A DNA stretch of 7,069 nt from Limisphaerales bacterium (GCA_003140275.1 PLJQ01000269.1:1-7069); one strand, 5' to 3'; shown: positions 1 through 6,397, counted from the stretch's first letter. The notes: a model not told the origin generated them from the letters alone. Program-made: numbers and translations.

Positions 1-632
1 CCGGAGCGCTCGTTCTCGCTCTTGTTGAGCAATTCTCGCGCCGCCGACGCAATCACCGGGTGCGGCCCGGCTTCATCGAGGTGCGCGGTCGTCATCATGG
101 CCCGGAGCGTCACTTCGATCGGCCGCTTCGGATCGGACAGAAAGTTGGCGACGCCTGCAAGAGTTTTGTCGAGTTCGGCGTAGAGCACATGCAAGATGGC
201 TCCGACCAACAGCGAGTGACTGGTCTTCTCCCAATGGTTCCGGCGCTCGAGCGCGCCTTCGGGATCGACGAGCACGTCGGCGATGTTCTGCGCATCGCGT
301 ACTTCCCATTCGCCCCGCCGGACTTCCAGCAAAGGATTGTAGGCGGCGCTGTCGGCATTGGTCAGTTTGGCCACTCCGAGATCGCCATGGGTCATCTGTG
401 TGGCTTTCTCTGCCGCCACATCCTTCGCCTGCTGGAGCGTGGGGAAGACCTGCCGTTTCCGTTTCCCATCCGTCCAGTAGGAGATCGTGTAGTATTTTTC
501 TGCGCCGTGGGGCGTGAGGTAGATTTTTACCGTTGCCGAGCCGCGTTCGACGGACCACTTCGTCTTCGGCTCGATTTTTTCGGCCGGTCTCGCCTCTCTG
601 GCCTTCTTCGCGCTTATATTTTTCGCGCTCAC
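1..632 (-). CDS. Chimeric ORF: tyrosine-integrase N-terminal region fused to a TraG/VirD4 coupling-protein fragment (partial, probable pseudogene)
   Basis: The frame is open from an in-frame stop at 657-659 down to the left edge. The only plausible early start is GTG at 632-630; the first ATG (395) lies deep inside. After a Lys/Glu-rich lead, residues ~35-98 (about 530-340) read KIYLTPHGAEKYYTISYW, then GKRKRQVFPT, QQAK and KLTNADSAAY. This matches the arm-binding N-terminus of verrucomicrobial tyrosine recombinases. From about 340 it becomes TraG-like: NPLLEVRRGEWEVRD, NIADVLVDPEGA, HWEKTSHSLLVGAILHVLYA, TLAGVANFLSDPKRP and ARELLNKSENERSG. In IncP-type TraG these blocks lie between Walker A and Walker B. 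The membrane anchor and Walker A of TraG, and the catalytic domain of the integrase, are absent from the visible part, so neither function should work. It is probably the product of an in-frame deletion or recombination in an integrated conjugative element. The domain assignments come from recalled family motifs; the start is uncertain, with no well-spaced SD. Confidence 0.72.
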   Translation of the reverse strand, partial: MSAKNISAKKAREARPAEKIEPKTKWSVERGSATVKIYLTPHGAEKYYTISYWTDGKRKRQVFPTLQQAKDVAAEKATQMTHGDLGVAKLTNADSAAYNPLLEVRRGEWEVRDAQNIADVLVDPEGALERRNHWEKTSHSLLVGAILHVLYAELDKTLAGVANFLSDPKRPIEVTLRAMMTTAHLDEAGPHPVIASAARELLNKSENERS

Positions 633-633
633 G

Positions 634-662
634 CCCCTGATACTGTCAGGAAGTTGTCAGGG
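634..662. repeat. Repeated CCTGACA / TCAGGG sites between tRNA-Pro and the integrase-like start
   Basis: On the plus strand TGTCAGG occurs at 644-650 and again at 655-661, one helical turn (11 bp) apart. CCCTGA at 635-640 is an inverted partner of TCAGGG at 657-662. Short phased repeats like these between a tRNA 3' end and an integrase start could be arm-type recombinase or regulator sites. The words are short and could occur by chance. Confidence 0.3.
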
Positions 663-697
663 ATGCCAGAACAAACGATCAGAATCCAATAAAAACA

Positions 698-774
698 TGG
701 TCGGAGCGACAGGATTTGAACCTGCGGCGTCTTGGTCCCAAACCAAGTGCTCTACCAGGCTGAGCTACGCTCCG
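698..774 (-). tRNA. tRNA-Pro (anticodon UGG)
   Basis: The minus strand from 774 to 698 folds as a complete 77-nt cloverleaf. The acceptor arm pairs CGGAGCG (774-768) with CGCTCCG (708-702), followed by discriminator A and an encoded CCA (701-698). The D-loop reads GCTCAGCCTGGTAGAGC. The anticodon stem CTTGG/CCAAG encloses loop TTTGGGA, giving anticodon UGG (proline). The T-arm contains GGTTCAAATCC. The C1-G72 pair with A73 is typical of bacterial tRNA-Pro. A run of five T residues on the minus strand (695-691) follows the CCA and may help termination. The integrase-like ORF begins 65 nt further downstream on the same strand. Confidence 0.97.
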
Positions 775-786
775 ATAACTGAAAAC

Positions 787-815
787 AATAATCACAGAAC
801 CTGCCTCACAAGCAA
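787..815 (-). promoter_or_regulatory. Candidate promoter for tRNA-Pro
   Basis: On the minus strand a -35-like TTGCTT (815-810) and a -10-like ATTATT (792-787) are separated by 17 bp. The -10 is preceded by TGTG, partly like an extended -10. It ends 12 bp upstream of the mature tRNA 5' end at 774, which leaves a short leader. Both boxes match the sigma-70 consensus only in part. Confidence 0.4.
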
Positions 816-912
816 TGTATTTTTCAACATCCGACATTCGCGACCTGTCGCGGCAAACAAATAAGGGCTTTCTGCTGGACGGCACCGCCTCGCGTGTTAG
901 ACTGCGATTAAT

Positions 913-2139
913 ATGACAACCGAAGCGCCAGCCGCCCCTCAGAAAATCAACCTGCGCCGCCCGGACGTGATGGAGGCTGTACAAGCCCAGGTCCTTTCGC
1001 ATTATCGCAGCGAATTGGTGGAACGGATTCGCGCCAACGGCCACATCCTCTCTGCAGACGGCCTGCTGACGGTCAAACTCGCGAAGGAATTTGGTTTTTG
1101 CTACGGCGTTGAACGGGCCATCGATCTGGCCTATGCCGCCCGCAAAGTTTATCCCGATCAACCGATCTACATCCTCGGCGAAATCATTCATAACCCCGAA
1201 GTCAACGACCAGATTCTGGCCATGGGTATTAAGTTCCTTTCCGGAAAAGAAAAAAACGCCGACATCCGGGATTTGAAGAAGGATGACGTGGTCATCATTC
1301 CCGCTTTCGGCACGGAAGTTTCCACGCGAAAGCAACTCGAAGCAAAAGGATGCCGGTTTGTGGATACGACTTGCGGCGATGTTATGAGCGTGTGGAAGCG
1401 CGTCCGTCAATACACCAAGGACAAAGTCACAAGCATCATCCACGGCAAAGCTTGGCACGAAGAAACCAAGGCCACGAGTTCACAGGCGACCGCGAACGGC
1501 GGCGGCCATTACCTGGTCGTCTTCACCTTGGCCGAGACGGACTATGTTTGCGATTACATCGTCAATGGTGGCAATCGTGTCGAGTTCCTGGAGAAATTCA
1601 AAGGCGCGTATTCCGAAGGCTTCGATCCCGACCTACACCTGCAGGCCATCGGCGTGGCCAATCAAACCACCATGTTGCGCGGTGAAACCGAAGAGGTGCA
1701 GCATCGGTTGAAGGCCGCCATGATCAAGAAATACGGCGAAGCGGAAATCGACCAGCACTTCCGTTTCTTCGACACCATCTGCGGCGCGACACAGGACCGG
1801 CAGGACGCCTTGCAAAAGCTGTTGCAGGAACCGCTCGACCTGTTGCTGGTCATCGGCGGATACAACTCCTCCAACACGTCGCACCTGGCGGAAATGGGTG
1901 AAGCCAAACTGCCGACCTACTTTATCAAGAACGCCGCCAAGATGGAGTCGGACAAATTGATCAAACATTACGACCAACACAGGGGTCAGGAAGTCGAAAC
2001 CCGCGATTGGCTGCCGGCGGGCAAAATCACAGTTGGCGTCACTGCCGGGGCTTCCTGTCCCAACAACCTGATCGAAGACACCATCCGCCGTCTGTTTGAG
2101 TTGCGTGGCGTGTCCGTCAGAGAGCTGCTGGCGAACTGA
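913..2139 (+). CDS. ispH: 4-hydroxy-3-methylbut-2-enyl diphosphate reductase (long form)
   Basis: IspH (LytB) is the [4Fe-4S] enzyme that reduces HMBPP to IPP and DMAPP, the last step of the MEP isoprenoid pathway in the cytoplasm. The 408 residues show the three cluster cysteines in their usual settings: C63 in GFCYGVERA, C154 in DTTCGDV and C290 in FDTICGATQDRQ. Substrate-site motifs are H93 (IIHNPEV), H177 with the H182/E183-E184 segment (HGKAWHEET), NQTT at 250-253, the NSSNTSHLAE block at 318-327 and TAGASCPNNLIED at 377-389. It is longer than the ~316-residue E. coli enzyme, with an extra ~50-residue N-terminus and internal extensions, like the cyanobacterial/plant-type form. The ATG at 913 fits that form. 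No SD is visible upstream, so initiation may be SD-independent or nearly leaderless. The gene stands alone, divergent from tRNA-Pro. Confidence 0.95.
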   Translation: MTTEAPAAPQKINLRRPDVMEAVQAQVLSHYRSELVERIRANGHILSADGLLTVKLAKEFGFCYGVERAIDLAYAARKVYPDQPIYILGEIIHNPEVNDQILAMGIKFLSGKEKNADIRDLKKDDVVIIPAFGTEVSTRKQLEAKGCRFVDTTCGDVMSVWKRVRQYTKDKVTSIIHGKAWHEETKATSSQATANGGGHYLVVFTLAETDYVCDYIVNGGNRVEFLEKFKGAYSEGFDPDLHLQAIGVANQTTMLRGETEEVQHRLKAAMIKKYGEAEIDQHFRFFDTICGATQDRQDALQKLLQEPLDLLLVIGGYNSSNTSHLAEMGEAKLPTYFIKNAAKMESDKLIKHYDQHRGQEVETRDWLPAGKITVGVTAGASCPNNLIEDTIRRLFELRGVSVRELLAN

Positions 2140-2168
2140 CGTTGCTCCGTGTTGCGCATTCGCACCCG

Positions 2169-2246
2169 GCCTCCCTAGCCAGCGACGTCCGGCAAAGCCG
2201 GAGGCTTGAGATAACGGGAATCGCTCAAAGCGGGTTATTGGTTATC
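2169..2246. other. Two small hairpins downstream of ispH
   Basis: A perfect 6-bp stem with a 3-nt loop, TCCGGC-AAA-GCCGGA, lies at 2188-2202. An alternative longer-range pairing joins GCCTCC (2169-2174) with GGAGGC (2200-2205). A second stem, CGCT-CAA-AGCG (2222-2232), is enclosed by ATAAC (2211-2215) and GTTAT (2234-2238). Neither is followed by a T tract, so they are weak terminators at best but could protect or stop the ispH transcript. Apart from these, I see nothing else in the 2140-2377 spacer. Confidence 0.35.
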
Positions 2247-2377
2247 GTGAACCAAGCTACGGAAATCTTGCATTCGTCCGGCTCAAAACTAAAATTCCCG
2301 CATTAAAATCAATCCTTTCCGCGCAACGATCAATGTTTTGTACGACGGCCAATGCTTCGAATCATAAAACTCATCCT

Positions 2378-3499
2378 ATGACAAAAAGAAATCAAGCTCT
2401 CCTCGCCGCAATCGCCTTGTTCGGAACTTGCACTGCCCCGCTCAAAGCCGACTTGATGGATTCGACTAACTCGCAGCATGTCAGTTTTCCTGATGCGCGG
2501 CTGACGGTAAACGGACTGGCCTGGTTCGACGAAGACAAACCGACATTGCGGCGGCTGCCGGTTCGTCTGAAGGAATCGTTCCGTCCGCCGGTCTGGAGTC
2601 TGGCGCAACAACCTTCCGGTGGCCGCATCCGTTTCAAAACCGATTCAACCAAGGTCGCCATCCGCGCGCAAAATCCCGACACCTCCGGCATGCACCACAT
2701 GACCACCATCGGGCAAAGCGGTTTCGATATTTACGTCAACGGCGAATACATGGGCAGCGCCTGGCCGGACAAGACCGGGAACATTGTCAAGGAATGGGCG
2801 GTCGGAAATAAGCGAGCGCTGCACGAGATCACGATTTACCTGCCGCTCTATAAGGGCGTCACGATCAACGAAATCGTTTTGGAGTCGAATGCGAAAATTG
2901 AACCACCGGCCTCCTTCGCTTTGAGCAAACCGGTTGTCTATTATGGGTCGAGCATCACTCAAGGCGGTTGCGCTTCAAATCCCGGCATGAGTTGCCAGGC
3001 CCAACTCTCGCGGTGGTTGAACCTTGATTTCATCAACCTCGGTTTCAGCGGCAACGGCCTCGGCCAACCCGCCGTGGCCGATGCCGTCAGCGGGATCGAC
3101 GCCGCTTGTTTCGTTTTGGATTATTGGGGCAACCCAACGCCGGAAGTTTTCAAGGAGACGTTGCCGAAGTTCGTCGAAACGCTTCGCAAGAACCATTCCA
3201 AGACGCCCATTATCGTCACCGGCCCTTACTTCTTCCCGTACGAAGCTTTGACCGCCAAGAATGAAGGCGCCCTCGCGCAAAAGCGGAAGACCGCCGAGGA
3301 GTTCGTTGCCAACCAACGCCGCGCGGGTGACAAATTCATCTCTTACGTCGATGGACGCGAAATGTTGTCGCGCGAACAGGCCTTCGGACTGGTCGATGGC
3401 GTGCATTGCAATTCACTGGGCTTCTATTTCTGCGCCAAAGGTCTCGAACCGCATTTGAGGAAGGCGTTGAAGCTGGGCAAGGAGCATGCCTCCCGATAA
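2378..3499 (+). CDS. Secreted SGNH/GDSL-type esterase with GxDLY N-terminal domain
   Basis: Probably an exported carbohydrate or acyl esterase. I chose the ATG at 2378 over the in-frame ATG at 2333 because it gives a good signal peptide: a K/R start, then QALLAAIALFGTC, with likely cleavage after LKA. Neither start has an SD. From 2378 the protein has 373 residues. The N-terminal β-rich part carries GFDIY (115-119), the hallmark of the GxDLY domain that precedes this esterase type. The catalytic domain starts near residue 185. Block I is YYGSSITQGG with Ser192 as nucleophile, block II is LGFSGNG (Gly225), block III is DYWGNP (Asn252), and block V is DGVH with Asp340 and His343. All four SGNH signature blocks are therefore present. 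It ends 14 bp before the oxidoreductase, so the two are probably co-transcribed. Substrate unknown; deacetylation of plant or algal glycans is a reasonable guess. Confidence 0.85.
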   Translation: MTKRNQALLAAIALFGTCTAPLKADLMDSTNSQHVSFPDARLTVNGLAWFDEDKPTLRRLPVRLKESFRPPVWSLAQQPSGGRIRFKTDSTKVAIRAQNPDTSGMHHMTTIGQSGFDIYVNGEYMGSAWPDKTGNIVKEWAVGNKRALHEITIYLPLYKGVTINEIVLESNAKIEPPASFALSKPVVYYGSSITQGGCASNPGMSCQAQLSRWLNLDFINLGFSGNGLGQPAVADAVSGIDAACFVLDYWGNPTPEVFKETLPKFVETLRKNHSKTPIIVTGPYFFPYEALTAKNEGALAQKRKTAEEFVANQRRAGDKFISYVDGREMLSREQAFGLVDGVHCNSLGFYFCAKGLEPHLRKALKLGKEHASR

Positions 3500-3513
3500 C
3501 CGAACACATCAAT

Positions 3514-5082
3514 ATGGATTTGAACATCCATTCTCCTTTGCCCGTCCGGAAGGACTTTCGCATTGGCATTCTCGGCAGCGGATTCATCGTCAACGACTGT
3601 CACCTCGTCGCGTATCGCAAAGCCGGCTTCAATCCCGTCGCCATCGCGTCGCGCACGCGCGCAAACGCTGAAAAGGTTGCGCAACGACACAACATCCCGA
3701 AAGTCTGTGATACTTACGATCACCTCCTTGACGATCCGTCCATCGAAGTCCTCGACATTGCCGTGCCGCCGAACGCTCAACTCGGTTTGATCAAAGCCGC
3801 GTGCCGGCGCAAAACCGTCAAGGGTATCCTCGCCCAAAAACCGCTGGGCATGAACTACGACGAAGCCGTGGAAGCCGTGCGCGCTTGCGAAGTCGCGGGC
3901 ATCACGCTCGCCGTGAACCAGAATATGCGCTACGATCAATCGGTCCGCGCCGCCAAAACGCTGCTTGAAAACGGCACCATCGGCGAACCGGTGCTCGCCA
4001 CCATCGACATGCGCGGCATTCCGCATTGGATGCCGTGGCAGGCGCAACTGGGTTGGGCGACGCTCCGCATCATGTCGATCCATCACCTCGACTGTTTCCG
4101 CTTCTGGTTCGGTGATCCGGAAGGAATTTATTGCAGCACGCGTACTGACCCGCGCACGAAATTTCACCACACCGACGGCATCTGCACCTACATCCTGGAA
4201 TACGCAAACGGTCTGCGCTGCGTCGGCATCGACGATACCTGGACCGGCCCGGCGAAGGAGGGTTGCCCCGGCGACATTCGCATCCAATGGCGCATCGAAG
4301 GCACGAACGGCCTGGCGATGGGCGACATCGGCTGGTGCCAAGACCCATACACCACGCCCTCAACGATCCGTTACGCCGCCAAAGGCGACCAGGAATTCCA
4401 TGAACCGCGTTGGACAGAAAGCTGGTTTCCCGACGCCTTCATCGGCACCATGGCCCAACTCCTCATCGCGCTCGAAACGGGCAATGAACCCGCCATCAGT
4501 GGCCATGACAATTTGAAAACGATGGCGCTGGTGGATGCGGCATATCAGAGTGCATCGCAACATCGCACGATCAACGTGAGTCAAATTGAAAGTGGGCGCG
4601 GGCACGACTCCGGAGGAGGCACGAGGGATTTTACTCCCCGTGCTCAACAGGCCTTATTATTCGCACGCAAGGAGGCCGATATGTTTCGCCACAACTTCGT
4701 GGCGGCAGAACACCTCTTGTTGGGTCTTCTGAAACTCGGAAGCGGTGTCGCAGTTGTTGTGCTGGTGAAACAAGGTGTTTCACTTGACGAGGCACGCAAG
4801 GGTGTCGAGAAGCTAGTCTGTTTGGGTCCCGAACAGAGAGTTATCGGGCACATTCCTTACACACCAAGCCTAAAGAGAGTCTTGGCACTAGCCACGAAGG
4901 AGGCGCGTAATCTGAATCACACTTACGTCGGCATCGAGCACCTGCTTCTGGGCTTGCTCCGCGATGGGGATGACGTCGCCGGGCGGGTCTTGCAAAAACT
5001 TGGCGTCAATCTCGATCAAACACGAAATGAAGTCCTGAGAGAGATCGACCCAAACTTCCGCGGAACGGACAAACAAACGTAA
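3514..5082 (+). CDS. Gfo/Idh/MocA-family oxidoreductase fused to a C-terminal double Clp N-terminal domain
   Basis: The 522-residue protein begins at ATG 3514, 14 bp after the esterase. An in-frame extension upstream to 3406 overlaps the esterase and looks unreal. Residues ~15-135 form a Rossmann fold with GILGSGFI (18-25) for NAD(P) and AQKP (107-110), which carries the family lysine K109 with Gln in place of the usual Glu of EKP. Residues ~136-357 are the substrate domain, with IHHLDCFRFWFG (189-200) holding the conserved H and D. The family normally ends near RTINVSQI (351-358). Instead, a Gly/Ser-rich linker (359-372) leads into two Clp_N repeats. Repeat 1 (~373-434) contains ARKEADMFRHNFVAAEHLLL; repeat 2 (~450-511) contains ATKEARNLNHTYVGIEHLLL. 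No AAA+ module follows. The oxidoreductase probably acts on a sugar; the role of the Clp part is unknown. It may be a recent gene fusion. Confidence 0.85.
   Translation: MDLNIHSPLPVRKDFRIGILGSGFIVNDCHLVAYRKAGFNPVAIASRTRANAEKVAQRHNIPKVCDTYDHLLDDPSIEVLDIAVPPNAQLGLIKAACRRKTVKGILAQKPLGMNYDEAVEAVRACEVAGITLAVNQNMRYDQSVRAAKTLLENGTIGEPVLATIDMRGIPHWMPWQAQLGWATLRIMSIHHLDCFRFWFGDPEGIYCSTRTDPRTKFHHTDGICTYILEYANGLRCVGIDDTWTGPAKEGCPGDIRIQWRIEGTNGLAMGDIGWCQDPYTTPSTIRYAAKGDQEFHEPRWTESWFPDAFIGTMAQLLIALETGNEPAISGHDNLKTMALVDAAYQSASQHRTINVSQIESGRGHDSGGGTRDFTPRAQQALLFARKEADMFRHNFVAAEHLLLGLLKLGSGVAVVVLVKQGVSLDEARKGVEKLVCLGPEQRVIGHIPYTPSLKRVLALATKEARNLNHTYVGIEHLLLGLLRDGDDVAGRVLQKLGVNLDQTRNEVLREIDPNFRGTDKQT
4612..4635 (+). 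promoter_or_regulatory. SD-like GGAGGAGG inside the fusion linker, possible relic ribosome binding site
   Basis: GGAGGAGG (4612-4619) lies within codons for Ser-Gly-Gly-Gly just before the first Clp_N helix (from 4630). A start codon would be expected 5-9 nt downstream, but no in-frame ATG/GTG/TTG is there. Other in-frame candidates are GTG at 4576, with no SD, and ATG at 4681, which is preceded by AAGGAGG but would remove the first helix. This arrangement would fit a formerly separate Clp_N gene whose start codon was lost on fusion. That is inference. Confidence 0.3.
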
Positions 5083-5133
5083 TAAATCGTAAACCGTGCG
5101 GGTGTTTGGCTTGCTGCCGTCAGTCTTGTAATA

Positions 5134-5385
5134 CTACGGCTTCTTGGGTGCGTTCGATTGACGTCGTTGCGCTTCCTTTTGCTTTGCCTTCATTTCTTCC
5201 GTGGGGTAAAAGTAATGCACACCGTCCTTCAAGATCAGCCCCTCGAAAACAAGCTTCTCAAGGATCGGTCTGGCCCAGTGCGGATTGTCCCGGAATTCAC
5301 TTCGAGCCACTATTTTGCCGATTTCCTTGTGGGAAAACGTAGTTCCTGCCGACTGTTGCAGTACGCGAATGATTTCTAATTCCAT
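5134..5385 (-). CDS. Small winged-helix-like protein
   Basis: An 83-residue protein read from ATG at 5385. GGGAG sits 5 nt upstream on the minus strand, which supports this start over the in-frame ATG at 5430. An N-terminal helix (MELEIIRVLQQSAGT) leads into a helix-turn-helix-like run, FSHKEIGKIVARSEF, then a helix (HWARPILEKLVFEGLI) and a β-hairpin wing (LKDGVHYFYP). The tail is charged and Lys/Gln/Arg-rich (EMKAKQKEAQRRQ). This layout suggests a DNA-binding or protein-docking winged helix. I do not recognise the exact family. It converges on the oxidoreductase/Clp_N gene with 51 bp between them and interrupts an otherwise plus-strand sugar cluster. Its GC is lower than its neighbours' (28 of 60 bases in 5161-5220). 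It could be a regulator acquired together with the Clp_N segment. Confidence 0.7.
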   Translation of the reverse strand: MELEIIRVLQQSAGTTFSHKEIGKIVARSEFRDNPHWARPILEKLVFEGLILKDGVHYFYPTEEMKAKQKEAQRRQSNAPKKP

Positions 5386-5452
5386 ATTGGCTCCCAACTT
5401 TACAGACGGCACCAAACCAATGCGAGTCACAATTCACCTGGGGTAAAGGCCA

Positions 5453-5463
5453 GTTCACTGAAC
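5453..5463. promoter_or_regulatory. Dyad GTTCA-C-TGAAC upstream of the winged-helix gene
   Basis: A perfect 5-bp dyad around one central base lies 67 bp upstream of the winged-helix start and 104 bp upstream of the TIM-barrel gene, inside the divergent intergenic region 5386-5567. It could be an operator for the small protein, but a dyad this short may be chance. Confidence 0.2.
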
Positions 5464-5567
5464 CAACCACCCGTTCGTGCCACCGCGTCCCCCCAAGACC
5501 TGCCACGCGCGTGCCGCACAAAAACCTTTCTTCGCCTTGGCAATACCGGGTAGCTTTCCGATTCGCC

Positions 5568-6389
5568 ATGAAACTCGGCATCATTAACTCGGCTTTCCAA
5601 CAGATCGGCATCGACACGGCCACCGGCCTAAAGCACATCAAACGTATTGGCTTCGATTGTGTCGATATTTTCACAGAGGCCGCCGGCATTTCAAAAAAGG
5701 AAATCAGCCTCGTTGCCAACACCTGTGACAAACTGAGTCTGCCAGTCATTTCGTTGCCGGTCGTTGCCGTCGGCCTGATTGATTTCAACGAACCGGTACG
5801 CGAGTTCCACGTCGAGCGTTGCCGGAAATACATTGACCTCGCCAAGACCTGGGGCGCGAAGAATATTCTGCTCGTGCTCGGCGAATACATCTGGCAGCGC
5901 GAAGTCATTCCCGCCGCCGACCAGTGGCGCTGGGGCATCGAAACCTGCCGTCGGCTGGGCGATTACGCAGCCAGGAAGAAAATCGACATCGCCCTCGAAC
6001 TCGAACCGTTTCGTCTCAGCCTGCTCAATAATGTCCACGAAATGGTCCGGTTCGTGGACGAGTGCAACCATCCGCGCGTCAAGGCAAACATCGACATCAG
6101 CCATTTGGTTCTTTCCGACACCAGCCCGGCCGAAGTGAAGAAGCTCAGAGGCAGGGCAATTCACGTTCACCTCAGTGATTGCGATGGTAAAGTCCACGGC
6201 GATCTCTCGCCCGGTCGCGGCGTGGTAAAGTTCGCGCCGTATCTGCAAGCGATCAAGGAACTGGACATCGACGGCGTCGTTTCGATTGAACTCGAATACT
6301 CGCCCGACCCGAAACGCATCGTCGAGTGGGTCGAGGAAGCCTATCGCGAGACGGCGAAGCTGATGGACTTGGTCGAGCTGCGTGGGTAA
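5568..6389 (+). CDS. Sugar phosphate isomerase/epimerase-like TIM barrel (AP endonuclease 2 superfamily)
   Basis: The 273-residue protein is read from ATG 5568 because MKLGIINSAF is the typical first β-strand of this family. An in-frame start at 5511 adds 19 residues that do not fit. No SD is visible. The family (xylose isomerase-like, PF01261) includes sugar epimerases, isomerases and dehydratases that bind a divalent metal. The four expected ligands are visible: Glu146 in ELEP, Asp176 in NIDISHL (with His179 nearby), His201 in HVHLSD and Glu241 in SIELEYSPD. The sequence is therefore consistent with an active cytoplasmic enzyme, perhaps a keto-sugar epimerase or 3-keto-glycoside processing enzyme paired with the upstream oxidoreductase. 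The substrate cannot be read from the sequence. It is followed after 105 bp by a second TIM-barrel gene of the same superfamily, with a palindromic element in the gap. Confidence 0.85.
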   Translation: MKLGIINSAFQQIGIDTATGLKHIKRIGFDCVDIFTEAAGISKKEISLVANTCDKLSLPVISLPVVAVGLIDFNEPVREFHVERCRKYIDLAKTWGAKNILLVLGEYIWQREVIPAADQWRWGIETCRRLGDYAARKKIDIALELEPFRLSLLNNVHEMVRFVDECNHPRVKANIDISHLVLSDTSPAEVKKLRGRAIHVHLSDCDGKVHGDLSPGRGVVKFAPYLQAIKELDIDGVVSIELEYSPDPKRIVEWVEEAYRETAKLMDLVELRG

Positions 6390-6397
6390 TTTTTCCG

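Noticed and set aside
73..558. Minus-strand frame of 161 codons, rich in Arg
   Set aside because: Low-complexity Arg-rich translation in a shifted frame of the chimera; a typical shadow of GC-rich coding sequence.
60..692. Plus-strand open frame of 210 codons
   Set aside because: It is antisense to the integrase/TraG chimera, whose frame carries recognisable family motifs. The plus-strand translation shows none.
679..1458. Minus-strand frame of 259 codons
   Set aside because: It runs antisense through ispH and across the whole tRNA-Pro gene, so it cannot be a real protein gene.
2333..2377. Upstream in-frame start for the esterase
   Set aside because: It would put 15 polar residues ahead of a clear signal peptide; the start at 2378 gives a normal secretion signal.
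3406..3513. Upstream extension of the oxidoreductase frame
   Set aside because: It overlaps the end of the esterase in another frame and adds residues unlike the family N-terminus.
3424..4341. Minus-strand frame of 305 codons
   Set aside because: Antisense to the oxidoreductase; the translation has no recognisable domain.
5117..5139. Imperfect hairpin CCGT-C-AGT / ACT-ACGG between the convergent genes
   Set aside because: Short stem with a bulge and no T tract; it also overlaps the winged-helix stop codon. Not enough to call a terminator.
5511..5567. Upstream in-frame start for the first TIM barrel
   Set aside because: The extra 19 residues do not fit the family, which starts with the strand at MKLGIIN.
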